Made by a program: the position numbers and the translations under genes. A stretch of 64,000 bases of DNA from Distichodus sexfasciatus. Taxonomy: Eukaryota; Chordata; Actinopteri; Characiformes; Distichodontidae. The number at the start of each line of letters is the position of its first letter. Positions within the stretch are counted from its first letter, which is position 1. The notes under the pieces were generated by a model. It saw nothing but the letters and a program-made list of their open reading frames with translations. It was not told the DNA's origin and made no database searches. The stretch spans positions 48,501-112,500 of the forward strand of contig JAVGVS010000625.1 of NCBI GenBank assembly GCA_032718565.1, written 5' to 3'. This document shows positions 45,781-54,810 of this stretch, one piece after another.

Positions 45781-47408
45781 AACATAGTGTTCATTAGCAA
45801 CTAACATAGTGTACATTAGCATCTAACATAGTGTTCATTAGCAACTACCATAGTGTACATTAGCAACTAACATAGTGTACATTAGAAACTAACATAGTGT
45901 ACATTAGCAACTAACATAGTGTACATTAGCAACTAACATAGTGTGTACATTAGCAACTAACACAGTGTACATTGGCAACTAACATAGTGTACATTAGAAT
46001 CTAACATAGTGTACATTAGCAACTAACATAGTGTACATTAGCACTAACATAGTGTACATTAGCAACTAACATAGTGTACATTAGCAACTCACACAGTGTA
46101 CATTAGCAACTAACATAGTGTACATTAGCAACTAACATAGTGTACATTAGCATCTAACTTAGTGTACATTAGCTACTAACAGTGTAGATTAGCACTAACA
46201 TAGTGTACATTAGCATCTAACACAGTTTACATTAGCAACTAACATAGTGTACATTAGCATCTAACACAGTGTACATTAGCAACTAACATAGTGTACATTA
46301 GCATCTAACATAGTGTACATTAGCAACTAACATAGTTTACATTAGCTACTAACAGTGTAGATTAGCACTAACATAGTGTACATTAGCAACTAACATAGTG
46401 TAATTAGCAACTCAACATAGTGTACATTAGCTACTAACAGTGTAGATTAGCACTAACATAGTGTACATTAGCATCTAACATAGTGTACATTAGCATCTAA
46501 CATAGTGTACATTAGCTACTAACACAGTGTACATTAGCATTTAACACAGTGTACATTAGCAACTAACATAGTGTACATTAGCATCTAACATAGTGTACAT
46601 TAGCTACTAACATAGTGTGCTAATAGCATCTAACATAGTACATTAGCTACTAACATAGTGTACATTAGTTACTAACAGTGTAGATTAGCACTACTGATAG
46701 TACATTAGCAATCAATATAGTGTGTACATTAGCAACTATTATAACGTACATTAACATCTAACATAGAGTACATTAGTTACTAACATAGTGTGTAAGTATT
46801 AGTTAATAAATATAGTGTAGATTAGCACTAACATAGTGTACATTAGCATTCAACATAGTACATTAGCACCAATATAGTAGATTAGTTAATTAACATAGTG
46901 TATATTAGCTACTAACATAGTGTACATTAGCAATTAGAAACTTACATATTGTATACTAGCTACTAACATAGTATAGCTTACTAACATAGTGTAGATTAGC
47001 ACTAACATAGTGTACATTAGCATCTAACATAGTGTACATTAGCAACTAACATAGTGTAGATTAGCACTAACATAGTGCACATTAGCACTAACATAGTGTA
47101 CATTAGCTACTAACATAGTGTAGATTAGCACTAACATAGTGTACATTAGCTACTAACATAGTGTACATTAGCATCTAACATAGTGTACATTAGCAGCTAA
47201 CATTAGCAGCTAACACAGTGTACATTAGCAACTTACTCAGTGTACATTAGCATCTAACACAGTGTACATTAGCAACTTACATAGTGTACATTAGCTACTA
47301 ACATAGTGTAGATTAGCAACCAACACAGTGTACATTAGCAACTTACACAGTGTACATTAGCACTAACATAGTGTACATTAGCACTAACACAGTGTACGTT
47401 AGCAACTA
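45781..47408. repeat. Minisatellite, 22-bp unit, about 75 copies
   Basis: Unit AACTAACATAGTGTACATTAGC with frequent variants: CATCTAACATAG, a 20/21-bp form CACTAACATAG, and a shorter form with CTACTAACAGTGTAGATTAG. About 1.6 kb in the intron between exons A and B. Variant units come in runs, implying higher-order duplication. Confidence 0.95.
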
Positions 47409-48295
47409 TGCTTTTGGGAAAGGCACTCCAGGGTGTCACTTCGTTTTTGTCCCGAACTGCAGATCCTGCGATTTGTCACAGATAAGAAGAAAGTTCCGGC
47501 GTCCAGACTTTGGCTTATTTGTGAAACAATGGCTTCAAAACAGTCAGGGCTGCCTCGATTACAATATTAGGGCTATGGGAGGGGCGGAGGAGGAGGAGGA
47601 GGAGGAGGGGCGAGAGATAGGCCACCAAATTGCAGTGTGGATTTAACAGCTAAGTGAGAAACTTTTGAAACCTGATGACTATTTCCCTGGCTTCCGTGGA
47701 GATAGGTGTTCAGTTGAAACACCTCCCCGATTCCCTTCACACTCCAACAACTGCTCACACACATTCTCACACACACGCTCACACCCACACTACCATGGTG
47801 CCAGCGCGCTGCTGAGGTTCTCGTGACCTGGTGTAGATCTCACTCAGACACATGCAGAGAGACACTCAGATTTCTGTGCTCTCCAGCAGTTACGGCCCTG
47901 ATGTCTGTTTGGAACTACACTCAAAAAAGGGATTTCTGTTGTTTCGCACATAAACTTCGTCCAGAGTTGACTGGATTTTGCAAAATTCTTTCACTGTCGC
48001 ATTAAGTTTGCAACAAGGTGATTATTTTGTCACCCACCTCACCTTAAGAAACGGTATCTACAATAGATGTGACCCGATCTGCCGTGATGAGTCCGGTCGA
48101 TACGGGTTTATTATTCTGATAAACATCAAAAATATCGCATTTTTCTTTTTGGTCTTATATGAAAAGAAAAGTATCTCAAAATTAATCGTCTCCAAAAAAG
48201 CGCAAAAAATTGCTATTTTGTAATGTTTTTCAAATATAATCGCCCAGATTCAAATAAGTAGAATCACGACTTCCTACCTAATACGGCAGATCGAT
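47409..48295. other. Intron, no exon assigned
   Basis: Includes a (GGA)n patch at 47,580-47,610. The segment 48,060-48,295 has GATCTGCCGTGATG at its left and ATACGGCAGATCGATC at its right as an imperfect inverted pair, perhaps a small MITE adjoining the (AT)n run. Confidence 0.35.
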
Positions 48296-48296
48296 C

Positions 48297-48298
<2 letters not shown>

Positions 48299-48361
<63 letters not shown>
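48299..48361. repeat. (AT)n microsatellite
   Basis: About 31 uninterrupted AT units. Confidence 0.98.
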
Positions 48362-48362
<1 letters not shown>

Positions 48363-49384
48363 TTTCCAAAAATGCCCCAAATTGGTTAAAAATGGTCTGC
48401 ATTGATACTTGACCAGCCCTGTTGGGAAGTTTGTGCCCGTGTCGGCTAGAAAGGGGGCTTTTTGAACATTGCAAAATTCACATTTTATCATTCGCTGTTA
48501 AACTTCTTTATACAGATGGTCCCTGAGTTACGATGATTCCACATACGCATTTTTCAATCTTACGATACTCATAACAATATGATATCAATATCTGCTCTCA
48601 AAAATTTTGCAAAGTTTTGCACGCAGGCAAAAATGAGGTACTTATAAGTTAGATGCTGCTGATGTACACACTTCCGCCGGTATTTCACATCAGAAAGTTT
48701 GTGTTTTTGGTGTTTCAAATCCTCGTCATCAAACACATTTGCTGAAAGTTGGGGACTACCTGTACTTTTCTTTAATCTATATATTCTCCTATATATATAT
48801 ATTCTCACAAGTGCAACATGCAATGAAATGAATGATCGGTGTTAATAAGAAATGTCTAAATTAGAATTTTAGAAATTATAAGTTAACAACAGATTAAGTA
48901 AAGAAAAGTGTAAAATGGACTAATAACTAAGGATAAAAAAAAAATATGTTCGTAGAGATTCATAATATAGACAGTAACAGTACATGTGCATATTTTTGTA
49001 AGAAAGCTTTATGTAAAGTCTAATGTGCCTTGTGTCATTAAGATGAAAATATAACTGACATTTTACTTTACTGTGTGTGATAATTAACATTTATTAGTGA
49101 TGCAAAATTTAAGTCTCAGTGTTACACGTAAACAGATATTTTCCCAGGTATGCAGATATTTTTATAAACACATTTTTTGTAATGCTTGGCCATTTGTTTG
49201 CACAAACAGAGTTTTAGCCGCCTCATTTTAAAACAGCCCCCAAAGTGAAGATTTTTCAAAACGTTGGATTCTTTGGATATGAAAGGCCCAAATGTATAGA
49301 AAATGTGCATTTATAGAAATATTCACATACGTGTAAACAGACCCTTAGACATGTATTTATAATCATCCATAATTTGCCTATATA
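48362..49384. other. Intron, no exon assigned
   Basis: AT-rich, nothing recognisable beyond short repeats. Confidence 0.35.
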
Positions 49385-49926
49385 CACTACCAGTCAAAAG
49401 TTTGGACACACCTTCCCATTCAATGTGTTTTGGTTTTATCATCATGACTATTTACATTGTAGATTCTCACTGAAGGCACTATGAATGAAATTATGCGGAA
49501 TTATGTAGTAAAAACAAAAGTGTGAAACAAGAACATGTTTTATATCTTTAGATCTTTGAAAATAACCACCCTCTTGCTGGACCACTGCTTGCTCACTCTG
49601 GCATTCTCTCTCGATGAGCTCATGCGGAGGCAGTCAACGAAAATGGTTTTCCAACAGTCTTGAAGGAGTTCCCAGATGCTGAGCACTTGAGCGGTCTTTT
49701 CAAGCTCTTCACTTGTCCATCTCATCCCAAACCATCTCGATTAGTTTGGTCAGGTGACCGTGGAGGCCAGGCCATGAAGCGAGCAATCATCACTTCTGGG
49801 TCAAATAACTTTTTTACACAGTCTAGTCTGTTAGTTTTGATGCCTTTAGTGAGATTCTACAATGTAAATAGTAATGAAAATAAAGAAAAAACATTGAATG
49901 GGAAGGTGTGTCCAAACTTTTGACTG

Positions 49927-49932
<6 letters not shown>
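49385..49932 (-). mobile_element. Tc1-like element, internally deleted
   Basis: Inverted ends CACTACCAGTCAAAAGTTTG and CAAACTTTTGACTGATAGTG, extended by GGACACACCTTCCCATTCAA on both sides. TA lies at 49383-49384. The minus strand between keeps a decayed transposase C-terminal piece, TAQVLSIWELLQDCWKTIF and WSSKRVVIFKDL, as in fish Tc1-type transposases. About 550 bp remain, so it is non-autonomous. Its right end runs directly into a TG/TA microsatellite. Confidence 0.8.
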
Positions 49933-50014
<82 letters not shown>

Positions 50015-50015
50015 G
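49933..50015. repeat. (TG)n(TA)n microsatellite
   Basis: Short TG run followed by about 37 TA units, abutting the Tc1-like right end. Confidence 0.95.
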
Positions 50016-50039
50016 ACGCACTGCACTTTAGATAATATA

Positions 50040-50262
50040 TGACAGCGTGGTCAGAAGCTTACATACACCTCTATCATGAGTACAGACTGTCATATTCATT
50101 TTTAAGCTTTTAGTGATTACCTGAATCGTTCTCTTCCATGGCAGAATGTTAACATGACTTTACTTCAATGATTTTTAAAAACATGAATTGGGTGCACAAG
50201 ATTAAATTTATGAAGGATTGTCTATAATCAACACAGGGTCAAAATTACACATACATCCTAAC
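50040..50262. mobile_element. Left part of a second Tc1-like relic
   Basis: GTGGTCAGAAGCTTACATACACC near 50047 is a Tc1-type terminus. The body AATGTTAACATGACTTTAC, GGGTCAAAATTACACATACA continues after the inserted element at 50263 (AATATTTGGTTAAATGCCC, GCATAATTCTGGCTAAG). Confidence 0.55.
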
Positions 50263-51459
50263 TAGGGATGCAATCGATACTACTTTTTACAAACCCATAT
50301 TTAGCAGTACGGTATTTTTTATTTGTGTACTTGCCGATACCGATACTTCTTAGATTCTTAGATGTAATTAATTGGGAGGCAGATTTTATTTTCTCCTTTG
50401 CAGATTATAATAAGGCTAAATATCAAATCATTACCACAAAGGCTATTCCACGCCAAAATAAACAGAGATCTTTCTTGGTTATTGTAATAAAAAGTGTTTA
50501 ACACATTAGACAAAAATGTAAATATAAGCAGATAAACGAAATGAAAGGTACTGCAAAAGTTAACACACAGCAATTCTTAAAAGTCAGCTTAAACTTACTC
50601 TGGCAGGTCAGGCCCAGACAAAAAAGAAAGAAGTTAGAGCCTGGCTATATTTCATACTTATGACTAACGCGATTTTAACATCCTCCATTTTGATTGGCCA
50701 GCAAGAGAGAAGTGATATTGACGAGCAAAGCGCTGTTCCAGAAGTTGAACGGATTTCAACTTGAAGCACTCTGAGCGCTGCGGTAAAAAAAAAAAAACCT
50801 CAGTCTACCAAACGCCTTTTTTTTGCGCCTGGAGAGTGGATCGCAACCTGGCTAAAAGCGCGCTGAACTTAAGTGCTTGCTCCTATTTCATATAAACATT
50901 GTAGCATCTTCCTTTGAGTGCGGTAGTTTAGATGCCGCTACTCGGCCTCATCGTGATGCAGTCTTCTTTTACTGTCTGTGAATGTGGCAGGATTTTATTT
51001 ATTTATTTATTTTCCTCAAGAGGGGACGAAATACAGCCACTTTAACTATAAAGCGTTATGGAAACGCTGGGGCTGAGGAGTATTCAGCGTAATTAAAAGC
51101 CGCTTTCTGCTTTCTTAAAAAAATTTCATGGATTGAGAGAGACAGTTGCCTTTGGTGACTGGAAAGAACAAACTAGTTGGAAAATAAAAATCCAGTCGCA
51201 CTGGTGAACATCGTAGTCGCCATCTGGAGCCCTGATTTCACAATTTAGCTTGTGGGCAAGACCTCTGAACCTGTTTTTGATGGTTGTTCCCCAGACATTG
51301 GAAGTCAGGTAGGACAACGAATTACATCCGCCGACTACGACGCTTAGTAGTGAGATACCATTGAGTGGTATCGGTGCGTGGTATCGGCAATTATTTTCGA
51401 GTACGAGTACATTAATGAAGTATCGGCCCGATACTGGTATCGGTATCGGTGCAACCCTA
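50263..51459. mobile_element. hAT-like MITE, exact 8-bp duplication
   Basis: Left TAGGGATGCAATCGATAC, right GGTATCGGTGCAACCCTA, flanked by ATCCTAAC on both sides (50255-50262, 51460-51467). 1,197 bp, inserted into the Tc1-like relic. It carries a short poly-T and an ATTT run but no transposase frame. Confidence 0.85.
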
Positions 51460-51600
51460 ATCCTAACTAATATTTGGTTAAATGCCCTAACGCGTTACTG
51501 CGATCAAACGCTTTTTAGCCATCAATGCTTCTGGCATAATTCTGGCTAAGTATTTGACCACTTTCTGGCAGTATTGGCAGTTAATTTAAAATTATATTCC
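51460..51600. mobile_element. Right part of the interrupted Tc1-like relic
   Basis: ACTAATATTTGGTTAAATGC, CAATGCTTCTGGCATAATTC and CAGTATTGGCAGTTAATTT continue the element left of 50263. Confidence 0.5.
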
Positions 51601-51865
51601 CAAAACAAGTGCAGGGTGCATAGTGTTTATCCTTCAAAGATGTTTCACCTCACCTCAAATCGTGTGTAGCTACAATATATGCCAAAAATAAAGCCAAGGA
51701 ATTACAATTACAATTACAATGTACTGTTCTAACTTCATTCGACAGATTTCTGATCTGAGCTGTTTTCTTCCTCCATCTTTTCTGCACTAATTTACAGCCA
51801 CGAACTGGAGGCCACTCCAGAAACAGCACAATAACCCTTTCTGGAAATCCTCACTCACAGCAAAG

Positions 51866-52237
51866 ATGAGTCCGCACCTTCGTTTGGAGAGAACCGGACC
51901 GTGTCCACCGTGCCACCTCCGACCCCGACGATGCCCGTGCCACCCGCCGACATTCCCAAAGACCAATCAGAAACGAAAAGGCATCCCAACCCTCACCGCC
52001 TCAAACCTCCTGCTCCAACCAAGAACCTCAGTGCCGACGCTAGCGCTAAAACGACGAGCGCCAGCCAAGAAATGACACATGCGCCAACCACAGCCATCGC
52101 CACGGCTACCGCCACCACCACCACCACCACCGTCATCATCAGCAACAACACAGAGAGCAGCAAACACCAAAGCAGCACTCCGGTCCAGACCAAAACTGGC
52201 ATGGACACTCCTTCCCAGCTCAACGTCGGAGATGAAG
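51866..52237 (+). CDS. Stalk-glycoprotein exon B (mucin-like)
   Basis: Exactly 124 codons, phase 1 to phase 1. It follows CACTCACAGCAAAG, and with the G of the preceding exon restores GAT (Asp): DESAPSFGENRTVSTVPPP, then TPTMPVPPADIPKDQSETKR and HPNPHRLKPPAPTKNLS. A Thr-rich stretch (ATATATTTTTTVIISNNTES) is encoded partly by an (ACC)n run. It ends QLNVGDE before the donor GTAAGAA. The segment is Pro/Thr/Ser-rich with sequons NRT, NLS and NNT, consistent with an O- and N-glycosylated extracellular stalk. It could be homologous to any mucin-like linker, so composition alone does not name the gene. Confidence 0.75.
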
Positions 52238-52264
52238 GTAAGAATTTAGTTTCACAGTTCCTAC

Positions 52265-52410
52265 ACGGTTGGCAGTGTAACAGTTAGGATTCTTGGCTTT
52301 TGTGAACCGCGATGTGCCACTGAGGTACTCATGAGCAAGGTACCGTTCCCAACCTACTGCTCCCCGGGATGCTGAGAAAAAGATGCTCAGTGCTCCATCA
52401 CGGATGGGTC
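52265..52410 (+). mobile_element. tRNA-derived SINE, degenerate
   Basis: GGTTGGCAGTGTAACAGTTA, CCACTGAGGTACTCATGAGC, TGCTCCCCGGGATGC, CATCACGGATGGGTC. Confidence 0.6.
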
Positions 52411-52505
52411 AGCAGCGCCCGGAGAGCACGGTGGTGCACGTGGGGACGGTACGTTGCTCGGCGAGTACCTTTTGTGGTACTCTTACCAGTCCGGGCTTGA
52501 ACTTA
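52411..52505 (-). mobile_element. SINE fragment, reversed, abutting the previous one
   Basis: AGCAGCGCCCGGAGAGCAC, GGGGACGGTACGTTGCTC, TACTCTTACCAGTCCGGG in reverse orientation, forming a head-to-head pair with the preceding copy. Confidence 0.55.
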
Positions 52506-52690
52506 AACCTGAGCGTGCAGTGGAACTTCGCCATAAAATGTCTTTTTCACGCTCAACTGCCTTCCTCGACGGTTCCCAGAGACTGAGCCTTTAGTTAGGA
52601 AGCGGGGGTCGCGCTGGATGACAGCGTCTGCTACATGTCCAGTGAGTAAATGTAATGTAATGTAAGATGATGTGTATTGCGTCTGTGCAG

Positions 52691-52780
52691 GGGTTGCGTT
52701 GCTGGAGTTTTGGTTTGTTTTGTGTTTTGAACTTGTTGCCATGTTGCCGTGTGTGTGTGTGTGTGTGACTGTTAATATGA
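52691..52780 (+). other. Possible transmembrane exon, unconfirmed
   Basis: After a plausible acceptor (GCGTCTGTGCAG) the phase-1 frame reads GVALLEFWFVLCFELVAML. It is hydrophobic but contains Glu, runs into a TG microsatellite, and has no clean phase-0 donor. A transmembrane exon is expected between 52238 and 54358, and this is only the least bad candidate. Confidence 0.15.
52749..52768. repeat. (TG)n microsatellite
   Basis: Nine TG units. Other TG/AC runs follow at 52830-52845 and 52948-52972. Confidence 0.85.
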
Positions 52781-53139
52781 TGCTTCATGTGGCCTGTTAT
52801 TCACAGACCTGATATCAAACTGCAGCTGCACACACACACACACACAGAGTTTATACATCTGACTAATGGAGAGCAAGCTGTCCAAAAACCTGCAAGCGAG
52901 CACTTAGTGAAAGCTGAATAGCGGCCATGCAGAGCCCGGCCCGCAGATTGTGTGTGTGTGTGTGTGTGTGTGTATTTTTGTGTGTATGTGTGGAGAACAA
53001 GAGTATGATTATACCCTTCGGAGGCCGAGGGTGGCCAGGGGCAGGGACAGCTGTGCGCTGAGAAAACAAAAGAACAGACTTAGCTTTGTGCCACTGCCAG
53101 CTTTATGCATCAATAGTGTGTGTGTGTGTACTTAAACGC

Positions 53140-53650
53140 ACACACAGTGACACAAATTCATAAACACTCATTCACATTCTACACATTGGCAGATGTATTA
53201 TATGTTTTTTGGGTTTTGTATGTGGTAGATTTAAACAAAATCCTGAGAGGATTAAAATTGCAAATTAAACAGAAAAAAGACACCGTGGAGTTATAAAATT
53301 GAGGGAAAACATTTGAGATTAAATTTGCAAGTTAACAAGAACAAAATGGGATATTCACTGACGTCAGACTTAACAATGCCAGAGAATATCCGTTATTTAC
53401 TAGTAAATGTGTTACTTAATTTTGAAAATTTCTGTATTTTTATGGCAAGTTCATGATTTGCAATCTCTGAGAATATCAGTTTTTTCCTTTTCAATTTGCA
53501 ACTTTAATGATGGAAATTTGGACTTTTTTCCTTTCAAATTTATGATTTTAAAATGTCAGACAATATCCTGATTTTCCTCCTAATTTTATGACTTTAATAT
53601 AATAATTTAACCCTCTTACTCAAATCATTTTTAAACTACAGTAGATCTAA
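53140..53650. other. AT-rich intron, nothing seen
   Basis: No exon, element end or repeat recognised. Confidence 0.35.
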
Positions 53651-53653
53651 TAT

Positions 53654-53845
53654 TGTTGGCAGTTAGGAGGGTCACAGGTTCGAATCCCAGACAGGTAAAG
53701 GTATCAATGAGGTAATTAAGAGCAAGATACCGTCTTCAAGCAAACGCTGTCACCACCTCCACGGATGTAATAAATGCAGAGGTCACATTTTTGTTGTGGC
53801 ACTTTTGTGCCAAGGCTCACAATTTATCAAATAATCACTGACTTT
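53654..53845 (+). mobile_element. tRNA-derived SINE
   Basis: TTGGCAGTTAGGAGGGTCAC, B-box GGTTCGAATCC, GACAGGTAAAGGTATCAATG, CATTTTTGTTGTGGCACTTT. Confidence 0.7.
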
Positions 53846-54011
53846 CGTACGTTTCCTGTGTTCTTTCCTTTATCTTTACGCCGTTTATCAGACACCGTTA
53901 CCCAGGGTGCAACTTGGATCTTGCTTAACGACCCAGTGGTGGTAGTTCACATACATATTAACATGTATGTATTAATATTACATTAATATTTTTATCTTAT
54001 GTGAATTTAAG

Positions 54012-54240
54012 TGAGTGGTTATTTGACAACTCACCACAACCAAATGTGAGCTCCTGATTTGACCCATCCTTAAAGGAGCAGTGGGCAGCTTTTATTTTTG
54101 CCAGTGGCCTGTGAGCAGTAAGCTGTGGATGGTACTCTAGCCTGTGAGTACCTCCGCGGTACCTTTTATCGTCCAGATCGGAAGGTGACGTCCGATCGCA
54201 GGGTCAACTCCTAACTCACATGCTACCAACTGCCCTGCAC
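54012..54240 (-). mobile_element. tRNA-derived SINE, reversed
   Basis: CACCACAACCAAATGTGAGC, TTTGACCCATCCTTAAAGG, GTGAGTACCTCCGCGGTACC, CATGCTACCAACTGCCCTG. It ends about 120 bp before the candidate tail exon. Confidence 0.7.
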
Positions 54241-54358
54241 CAACTGCCAAAGCTACGGCAAGTAAAGGCAGAGGACGACGGCAAAAACTCCTGCAAACCC
54301 ACCATCCAGAATCATTTTCATTCTCCAGACCTACGCTTCTTTGATCCCCTCTGCCCAG

Positions 54359-54466
54359 GTCCGTACTTGTGGTGACTGGTTGCCATCGCCTCGCCTCCTC
54401 ATATTCCTGAAATTCCGACATCGGAACGAGCGTCCAGAATTCCGTCGACTCCAGGACCTTCCCATG
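54359..54466 (+). CDS. Candidate tail exon C of the stalk glycoprotein
   Basis: Thirty-six codons, phase 0 to phase 0. A strong acceptor (CTTCTTTGATCCCCTCTGCCCAG) precedes, and donor GTGGGTGC follows the final ATG. The frame reads VRTCGDWLPSPRLLIFLKFR, then HRNERPEFRRLQDLPM, and joins exon D without shift as QDLPM-DDMMEDTPLS, a basic segment followed by an acidic one, as is usual just inside the membrane. Starting at 54329 (another fair acceptor) would add TYASLIPSAQ in the same frame. Exon B ends in phase 1, so at least one phase-1-to-0 exon, expected to hold the membrane span, is still missing. Confidence 0.45.
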
Positions 54467-54765
54467 GTGGGTGCCAAAGCCCCCCTTTTCTCTCGATATT
54501 CAGTTTAGCATGTCGTCTATTTTGAAGACAATCACTAGAACAAACGCCCGTCTCCGGCACCAGCTCGCTAAATAAAGCTAATGTTCTAGCAGCTGAGTTT
54601 CTTTTATGGCATGTTTAGAATTTTCTACAAACGCTTGCTGAAATGTGCAGAAATTAGGGTTTGAAGCACAATTCTTATGTTGTATATGATTTAGCTTTAT
54701 TTAATTTCACACTTTGAAGTCTAGTTTAGAGTTTCGTCTGACTAATGTAGTTGTGTGTTTTCCAG

Positions 54766-54810
54766 GACGACATGATGGAGGACACGCCCCTCTCCATGTA
54801 CAGCTACTGA
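54766..54810 (+). CDS. Stalk-glycoprotein last exon D with stop
   Basis: The acceptor TTGTGTGTTTTCCAG precedes GACGACATGATGGAGGAC. Phase 0 gives DDMMEDTPLSMYSY and TGA at 54808-54810. The acidic, Tyr-containing C-terminus fits a short cytoplasmic tail. The alternative phase-1 reading (RHDGGHAPLHVQLLSR then stop) is possible but looks less protein-like and does not match exon C. Confidence 0.5.
   Translation, partial: DDMMEDTPLSMYSY

Noticed and set aside
45781..47408. CRISPR-like array
   Set aside because: Units are tandem without spacers. It is a eukaryotic minisatellite.
48072..48110. Possible hammerhead ribozyme core (TGATGAGTCCG)
   Set aside because: The required GAAA segment and a closing stem with a cleavage site are missing, so it does not fold into the hammerhead core.
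54272..54358. Alternative exon reading DDGKNSCKPTIQNHFHSPD with a phase-1 donor
   Set aside because: It fits phase 1 after exon B but would use the acceptor of exon C as its donor, and its partner reading of the last exon looks unlike protein. Kept only as an alternative.
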